Shown here: in pieces, positions 5,569 through 6,839 of the stretch
Layout: each line of letters opens with the position of its first letter
How positions within the stretch are numbered: the stretch's first letter is position 1
From: JASFUX01 sp050050115
GTDB lineage: Bacteria; Pseudomonadota; Alphaproteobacteria; Caulobacterales; Maricaulaceae
Length of the DNA stretch: 6,839 nt
Assembly: GCA_050050115.1 (NCBI GenBank)
Contig: JASFUX010000187.1
Location: 1-6,839 of the forward strand
Reading direction: 5' to 3'
The notes under the pieces: model-generated
The model's database searches: none
Seen by the model: the letters and a program-made list of their open reading frames with translations, nothing else
What the model was told of the DNA's origin: nothing
Program-made: the position numbers and the translations under genes

Positions 5569-6408
5569 TTACCGCAACCGTTCGATCGCGACCACGACCG
5601 GCCGACCGTCGACACGGTCGCGGTGCAGCAACGATGCGAGCCGCTGGCGTGTCGTTCCGACCGTCGCCTCGACCTCGACGACGTAGTAGTCGCTGGCGAA
5701 GCCCGCGCCCGACGGTGCAAGGATGCGGACCGAGCGCAAATCGTCCGCCGTCAGATAGCCTTGTCGATCGCGTCGACGCGCGAGCACGCGCGCGGCGACC
5801 GGGTTGTTGAAGAGCGCCGCGAGCAGCATCTCGTCCGCCGTGTTGAGATTGACCTGCGTCGGGTCGGGCAAGGCGACGACGAAGGCGCCGAGCGCCGCGA
5901 TGTCCGCAGGCGCAACGCCGACTGCGATTAGTTCATCCAGCGATGAGACCGGACCGTTCTCGCGCAGATAGGCGCCGGCGCGTCGGGCGATGTCCGAATC
6001 AGCGCCCGCCGCCGCCGCGATCCGGCCCAGCGTCCCCTCGGCCGCCACGCCGCCGCGGACAAGCGTATTGATGTTGAACCGCGCCTGGGCGTCCTCAATT
6101 CGCAGCGAGAACGTCCCGTTCTCGATCGGTGCGTCGGTTTCGGCGACCGCGGCCCACGGCTCGGCGTAGTGGTCGGCCTCCGGCGCCTCGATCATGTCGC
6201 GGCGGAGCGCGGCGATCGCCGAAAGCTCGCCGCCGCGCGCGTGGGCCAGCGCCTGGGCCGCGTCGGCGTAGCGCTGTGCGCGACCGATCGCCGTGTCCTG
6301 CAGCGAGATCATCATCATGACGACGACGCTCGCGAGCGCGACCACGCTCAGGACGTTGACGAGTACGACGCCGGATTCGTCTTCCCGGGCGGGGCGCGGC
6401 GCGCTCAT
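5569..6408 (-). CDS. gspK: Type II secretion minor pseudopilin GspK
   Basis: 279 residues, somewhat shorter than the usual 300-330. GspK sits at the tip of the type II secretion pseudopilus with GspI and GspJ. The N-terminus has a prepilin-type site, DESG followed by VVLVNVLSVVALASVVV, with cleavage expected after Gly13. Position +5 is Asn rather than Glu, in line with GspK lacking the usual Glu5. Family motifs are DAQARFNINTL (106-116) and QVNLNTADEMLLAALF (185-200), which flank the alpha-helical (SAM-like) domain, then YLTADDLRSV (218-227). The start at 6408 is chosen because its ATG overlaps the gspJ stop (ATGA), implying translational coupling; a longer frame to 6594 is only open sequence within gspJ. 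It is the last gene of its operon here and converges on the DUF4331 operon. Confidence 0.9.
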   Translation of the reverse strand: MSAPRPAREDESGVVLVNVLSVVALASVVVMMMISLQDTAIGRAQRYADAAQALAHARGGELSAIAALRRDMIEAPEADHYAEPWAAVAETDAPIENGTFSLRIEDAQARFNINTLVRGGVAAEGTLGRIAAAAGADSDIARRAGAYLRENGPVSSLDELIAVGVAPADIAALGAFVVALPDPTQVNLNTADEMLLAALFNNPVAARVLARRRDRQGYLTADDLRSVRILAPSGAGFASDYYVVEVEATVGTTRQRLASLLHRDRVDGRPVVVAIERLR

Positions 6409-6839
6409 CGCCCGAGCCCCGCGAGTGCGTCCTGCGGCGGTTCCGCGGCGAGCGCGATCACCCGGCGCAGCACGCCGCGCGGACCTGGGCTGCTGTCGTC
6501 CAACGTCAGACTCAAGGCGATCGCGTCGGGTCGCGCTTCGTCCTCGGGGGTCCAGTCGTCCTGCCAGCCTACGTCTTCGAAGTGGAACGACCACGACGCC
6601 GCGGACGCACCGGATACGACGAGCTGATCGAAGGAAGCGCGGAACGGTTCGGTCACAGCACGCTCAAGCCCCGTCTCGGTCAGCACGTAGCGCACCGTCG
6701 CCTCTCCCTGCCGGATGACGACGCCTTCGCCTGCAATGCCAAGCATGCCCGGATCAGCCTGCTCGAAGTCGAGCGTGATCAGATGCATCCCCCGCTGCAG
6801 CTCGCCGAGCCGCTGCAGGCGGCCGTCGGTGCGGTCCTC
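6405..6839 (-). CDS. gspJ: Type II secretion minor pseudopilin GspJ (partial, 5' end outside window)
   Basis: 144 residues are visible; the frame stays open to the right edge, so the prepilin leader and N-terminal helix are missing. GspJ is a minor pseudopilin that forms the pseudopilus tip complex with GspI and GspK. Visible family features are the helix-end segment RLQRLGELQRGMHLITLDFEQ, VRYVLTETGLERAV, the Trp-rich GWQDDWTPE followed by RPDAIALSLTL, and a basic LRRVIAL strand near the end, in the expected order. The stop TGA (6405-6407) shares bases with the gspK ATG. The first internal ATG at 6788 is not the real start, since the protein-like frame continues beyond it. Identification rests on motif order and the gspK neighbour. 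Confidence 0.82.
   Translation of the reverse strand, partial: EDRTDGRLQRLGELQRGMHLITLDFEQADPGMLGIAGEGVVIRQGEATVRYVLTETGLERAVTEPFRASFDQLVVSGASAASWSFHFEDVGWQDDWTPEDEARPDAIALSLTLDDSSPGPRGVLRRVIALAAEPPQDALAGLGR

Noticed and set aside
6409..6594. N-terminal extension of gspK to an ATG at 6594
   Set aside because: The extra 62 residues are Arg-rich, lie in gspJ in another frame, and would put the prepilin signal at residue 75; the ATGA overlap start at 6408 is much better.

Overview
The window is GC-rich DNA from a Gram-negative bacterium. Two lipoproteins, a secreted DUF4331 protein and type II secretion pseudopilins suggest a marine-type alphaproteobacterium (Parvularcula/Hyphomonas-like). That placement is an inference from gene content and base composition, not a measurement. 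No rRNA, tRNA or CRISPR array was seen.

Layout. (1) 1-2448, minus strand: a very large lipoprotein gene, open at the left edge, with 816 codons visible. It encodes a lipobox, a 13-glycine linker and at least two tandem modules offset by 436 residues. The last 117 visible residues repeat an earlier stretch exactly at the protein level, with only six silent DNA differences. (2) 2449-3575: a 1.1 kb divergent intergenic region. It holds two GC-alternating hairpins, one on the side of each divergent gene, that share an exact 16-mer. It also holds a decayed relic of an IS3-family transposase on the minus strand, with two in-frame stops and a frameshift. (3) 3576-5481, plus strand: a two-gene operon of an exported DUF4331 protein and, 25 bp later, an 89-residue lipoprotein with a nine-proline linker. 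It ends in a strong intrinsic terminator at 5511-5543. (4) 5569-6839, minus strand: the end of a type II secretion operon, gspJ (5' part outside the window) and gspK, joined by an ATGA stop/start overlap. It converges on the DUF4331 operon.

How it fits together. The large lipoprotein, the DUF4331 protein and the small lipoprotein are all exported, and two are lipid-anchored. The shared 16-mer near both divergent start regions hints at co-regulation. GspJ and GspK are minor pseudopilins of the type II secretion tip; whether that system handles any of the neighbouring exported proteins cannot be told from the sequence. The most unusual features are the near-identical internal duplication in the large lipoprotein and the paired GC hairpins around the transposon relic.
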